Part shown: positions 6,365 through 8,232 of the stretch, piece by piece
Layout: the number at the start of each line of letters is the position of its first letter
Position numbering within the stretch: the first letter of the stretch is position 1
DNA from: Chloroflexi bacterium 13_1_40CM_68_21
GTDB taxonomy: Bacteria; Chloroflexota; Limnocylindria; P2-11E
Direction: 5' to 3'
NCBI GenBank assembly: GCA_001917735.1
Contig: MNEO01000083.1
Location: forward strand, 1-8,232
Length of the DNA: 8,232 nucleotides
The notes under the pieces: generated by a model
Database searches by the model: none
Told to the model about the DNA's origin: nothing
Seen by the model: only the letters and a program-made list of their open reading frames with translations
Program-made: the position numbers and the translations under genes

Positions 6365-7191
6365 CAGGCCCTCCCCGCGATTGCGAGCCCGGACACGAAC
6401 GCGCGCAGCGCGTCCGCGCGGCGCTCGGCCGGCGCGCTCGCGATGGCGTCGAGCGCGGCGCTGCCGACCACGACCGCGTCGGCGACGCCGCGGAGCGCCG
6501 CGACGTGCTCGGGGGCGCTGATGCCGAAGCCGACCGCGACCGGAAGCGTCGTGTGACGCCGCACCCGGGCAACGAAGTCGCCGACGTCCGACGCGAGCGC
6601 GTGGCGCGCACCAGTCACCCCGGTGAGGGACACGCAGTACACGAAGCCGTGCGCCGCAGGGACCAGCCGGGCAAGCCTCGCGTCCGGCGTCGTCGGCGCG
6701 TAGAGATCGATGCGCGTGATGCCCTCGGGGCGAAGTGCCTCGTCGAACTCCTCCGACTCCTCTGGCGGCAGGTCGGGGACGATGATCCCGGCTACACCGG
6801 CGCGGGCGGCGTCGGCAGCGAAGCCCGCAAGACCATCGCGATAGCGGAGGAACGGATTCGCGTAACCCATGAGCAGGACCGGGACGTCTCGTTCACGCAC
6901 GAGCGTTGCGGCTTCGGCGATACATTCCGTGAGCGTCACGCCGTTCCGGAGTGCGATCTCGTTCGCGCGCTGTACGGTGGCGCCGTCGGCGAGAGGATCG
7001 CTGAAGGGGACGCCCAGCTCGATCACGTCGGCGCCGCCGTCGAGCGCGGCGCGCAGCAGGGGGCCGGTGGCCGCGCGGTCGGGGTAGCCGACGGTGAGGT
7101 ACACGATGATCGCGAGACGGCGCTCCTCGCGCGCGCGGACGAACGCCCGCGCGATCCGTTCGGCGGCGGCACGGGCCGCCGAGACCGTCAT
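6364..7191 (-). CDS. trpA: Tryptophan synthase alpha subunit
   Basis: A 275-residue TIM-barrel protein that cleaves indole-3-glycerol phosphate to indole and glyceraldehyde-3-phosphate and passes indole to TrpB. The signature [14 protein letters not shown] spans 57-70, with the two catalytic acids Glu58 and Asp69 matching Salmonella Glu49 and Asp60. Other marks are YLTVGYPD (31-38), [35 protein letters not shown] (loop 6 region), VAVGFGIS and the phosphate-binding [10 protein letters not shown]. Length is normal, with no break. The ATG at 7191 overlaps the trpB stop in ATGA; an AGGGG lies about 10 nt upstream inside trpB. Tight coupling with trpB fits the need for equal amounts of the two subunits of the alpha2-beta2 complex. 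Confidence 0.97.
   Translation of the reverse strand: MTVSAARAAAERIARAFVRAREERRLAIIVYLTVGYPDRAATGPLLRAALDGGADVIELGVPFSDPLADGATVQRANEIALRNGVTLTECIAEAATLVRERDVPVLLMGYANPFLRYRDGLAGFAADAARAGVAGIIVPDLPPEESEEFDEALRPEGITRIDLYAPTTPDARLARLVPAAHGFVYCVSLTGVTGARHALASDVGDFVARVRRHTTLPVAVGFGISAPEHVAALRGVADAVVVGSAALDAIASAPAERRADALRAFVSGLAIAGRA
6369..6376 (-). promoter_or_regulatory. Strong Shine-Dalgarno sequence for aroH
   Basis: On the minus strand GGGGAGGG lies inside the last codons of trpA, four to five bases before the aroH ATG at 6364-6362. It supports that start and suggests that aroH can recruit ribosomes as well as receive them from trpA through the one-base stop/start overlap. The other operon junctions have only weak purine runs. 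Confidence 0.6.
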
Positions 7192-8232
7192 CGGAGCAGC
7201 CCCTGGTGCATGACGATTTCGAGATCCTTGTCGCCGCGCCCGGAGAGACAGACCAGGACGGCCTGATCGGCTCCGTCGCGGGCGATCGCGGGCAGCTCGG
7301 CGATCGCGTGCGCGGGCTCGAGCGCCGGGATGATCCCCTCGGTGCGTGAAAGCAGGGCGAACGCGTCGAGCGCCTCGCGGTCGGTGCGCGCCGCGTATCG
7401 CACGCGCCCGCTCCTCGCGAGCTCCGCGTGCTCCGGACCGACGCCCGGATAGTCGAGGCCCGCCGACACCGAGTGCGTCTCGCGGATCTGACCGTGCTGG
7501 TCCTGCAACACGAGCGTTCGCGATCCGTGAAGCACGCCGACAGCCCCGCCCACGATCGAAGCCGCATGGCGGCCGCTCGCAATGCCCTCGCCCCCGGCCT
7601 CGACGCCGACGAGACGCACACTGTTGTCGCCGAGGAACGCGCTAAAGATCCCGATCGCGTTCGATCCTCCACCGACGCATGCCACGACGACGTCCGGCAG
7701 ACGCGCGAGGACGGCGACGCACTGATCCCGCGCCTCGGTGCCGATGATCGACTGAAAGTCACGGACCATCGCCGGATACGGATGCGGGCCGATCGCCGAA
7801 CCAAGCAGGTAGTACGTGGTGCGCACGTTCGTCACCCAGTCGCGGATCGCTTCGTTGACCGCGTCCTTCAAGGTGCGGCTCCCCGCGTCGACCTCGCGCA
7901 CCTCCGCGCCCAGCAGCTTCATGCGGAAGACGTTGGCCTGCTGTCGTCGTGTGTCGACGGTGCCCATGTACACGACGCACTCGAGCCCGAGAAGGGCGCA
8001 CGCCGCGGCGGTCGCCACGCCGTGCTGCCCCGCCCCGGTCTCTGCGACGATGCGGCGCTTCCCCATCCGTTTCGCCAGGAGCGCCTGGCCGACGGCGCTG
8101 TTGATCTTGTGCGCGCCGGTGTGCGCGAGGTCCTCACGTTTGAGGAGCACGCGCTCGAGTCCGACGGCGCGCGCGAGCCGCGGCGCGTCGGTCAGCGGCG
8201 TCGGACGACCGACCCAGTCGCGCAAGACTCGA
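7188..8232 (-). CDS. trpB: Tryptophan synthase beta subunit, N-terminus cut by window end
   Basis: A PLP enzyme joining indole and serine to make tryptophan. 347 residues are visible; the frame stays open to the window end, and about 50 N-terminal residues (the GYFGEFGG...PETL region of the family) are missing. Visible motifs, in order, are [23 protein letters not shown] with the Schiff-base lysine AAG at 8108-8106, [12 protein letters not shown] (the family GAGQHG loop), [28 protein letters not shown] (PLP phosphate loop), [28 protein letters not shown] and SGRGDKD. These are canonical TrpB1 motifs. The TTG at 8225 (codon 4 of the visible part) could be mistaken for a start, but it lies inside the conserved [10 protein letters not shown] segment. 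It is the first visible gene of the operon and ends in an ATGA overlap with trpA. Confidence 0.97.
   Translation of the reverse strand, partial: RVLRDWVGRPTPLTDAPRLARAVGLERVLLKREDLAHTGAHKINSAVGQALLAKRMGKRRIVAETGAGQHGVATAAACALLGLECVVYMGTVDTRRQQANVFRMKLLGAEVREVDAGSRTLKDAVNEAIRDWVTNVRTTYYLLGSAIGPHPYPAMVRDFQSIIGTEARDQCVAVLARLPDVVVACVGGGSNAIGIFSAFLGDNSVRLVGVEAGGEGIASGRHAASIVGGAVGVLHGSRTLVLQDQHGQIRETHSVSAGLDYPGVGPEHAELARSGRVRYAARTDREALDAFALLSRTEGIIPALEPAHAIAELPAIARDGADQAVLVCLSGRGDKDLEIVMHQGLLR

Larger units (their letters stand above)
4126..8232 (-). other. Aromatic amino acid operon trpB-trpA-aroH-DAHP synthase-tyrA (continues past window end)
   Basis: Five minus-strand genes are packed with overlapping ends. 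trpB/trpA share ATGA (4 nt, 7191-7188). trpA/aroH share one base in TGATG (6366-6362). aroH/DAHP synthase share one base in TAGTG (5968-5964). DAHP synthase/tyrA share GTGA (4 nt, 4938-4935). No internal space exists for a promoter between genes, so one polycistronic mRNA with translational coupling is the natural reading. The promoter and any leader peptide, attenuator or T-box lie beyond base 8232. tyrA appears to be the last gene, as aroA faces it from the other strand. Confidence 0.85.

Noticed and set aside
8223..8225. TTG as the trpB start
   Set aside because: It lies within the conserved segment before GRPTPL; the frame is open upstream to the edge and TrpB normally has about 50 more residues.

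Overview
The window is a compact, high-GC bacterial segment in which almost every base is coding. Codon third positions are strongly G/C, and the long antisense reading frames are by-products of that bias. No RNA gene, CRISPR array, insertion sequence or phage gene is visible. The organism cannot be named from this sequence. The high GC, a probable deazaflavin/flavin split-barrel protein, GTG starts, possibly leaderless mRNAs and an AroH-type chorismate mutase would fit a high-GC Actinomycetota- or Chloroflexota-like lineage, but that is a guess.

Left part (1-2820). The first 128 bases are the 5' end of a minus-strand flavin/F420 split-barrel gene. It diverges, across only 25 bp, from a plus-strand integral membrane protein of the lipase maturation factor (LMF) family (154-1590). 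The LMF gene converges on a minus-strand gene for a membrane-anchored extracytoplasmic protein with a C39-like cysteine-peptidase-fold domain (1678-2820). An imperfect hairpin lies in the 87-bp gap between them. That gene in turn diverges, across 24 bp, from aroA.

Right part (2845-8232) is an aromatic amino acid locus. aroA (EPSP synthase) is on the plus strand. Facing it, with 12 bp between the stop codons, is a minus-strand operon read in the order trpB (5' end cut by the window edge), trpA, aroH (chorismate mutase), a type I-beta DAHP synthase gene and tyrA (prephenate/arogenate dehydrogenase). Every junction in this operon overlaps by 1 or 4 nt, so translation is probably coupled throughout. 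The genes cover entry to the shikimate pathway (DAHP synthase), a late shikimate step (AroA), the chorismate-to-prephenate step (AroH), the tyrosine branch (TyrA) and the last two reactions of tryptophan synthesis (TrpAB). The arrangement recalls the trpB-trpA-hisC-tyrA-aroE stretch of the Bacillus subtilis aromatic supraoperon (aroE there encodes EPSP synthase), but here aroH and the DAHP synthase gene occupy the hisC position and the EPSP synthase gene is inverted.

I see no evidence of a wholly new system. The points most worth following up are the two near-identical 24-25 bp divergent gaps with symmetric -10-like elements, the TyrA that lacks the usual SHLPH-type histidines, and the mixed Trp/Tyr/DAHP synthase operon with inverted aroA.
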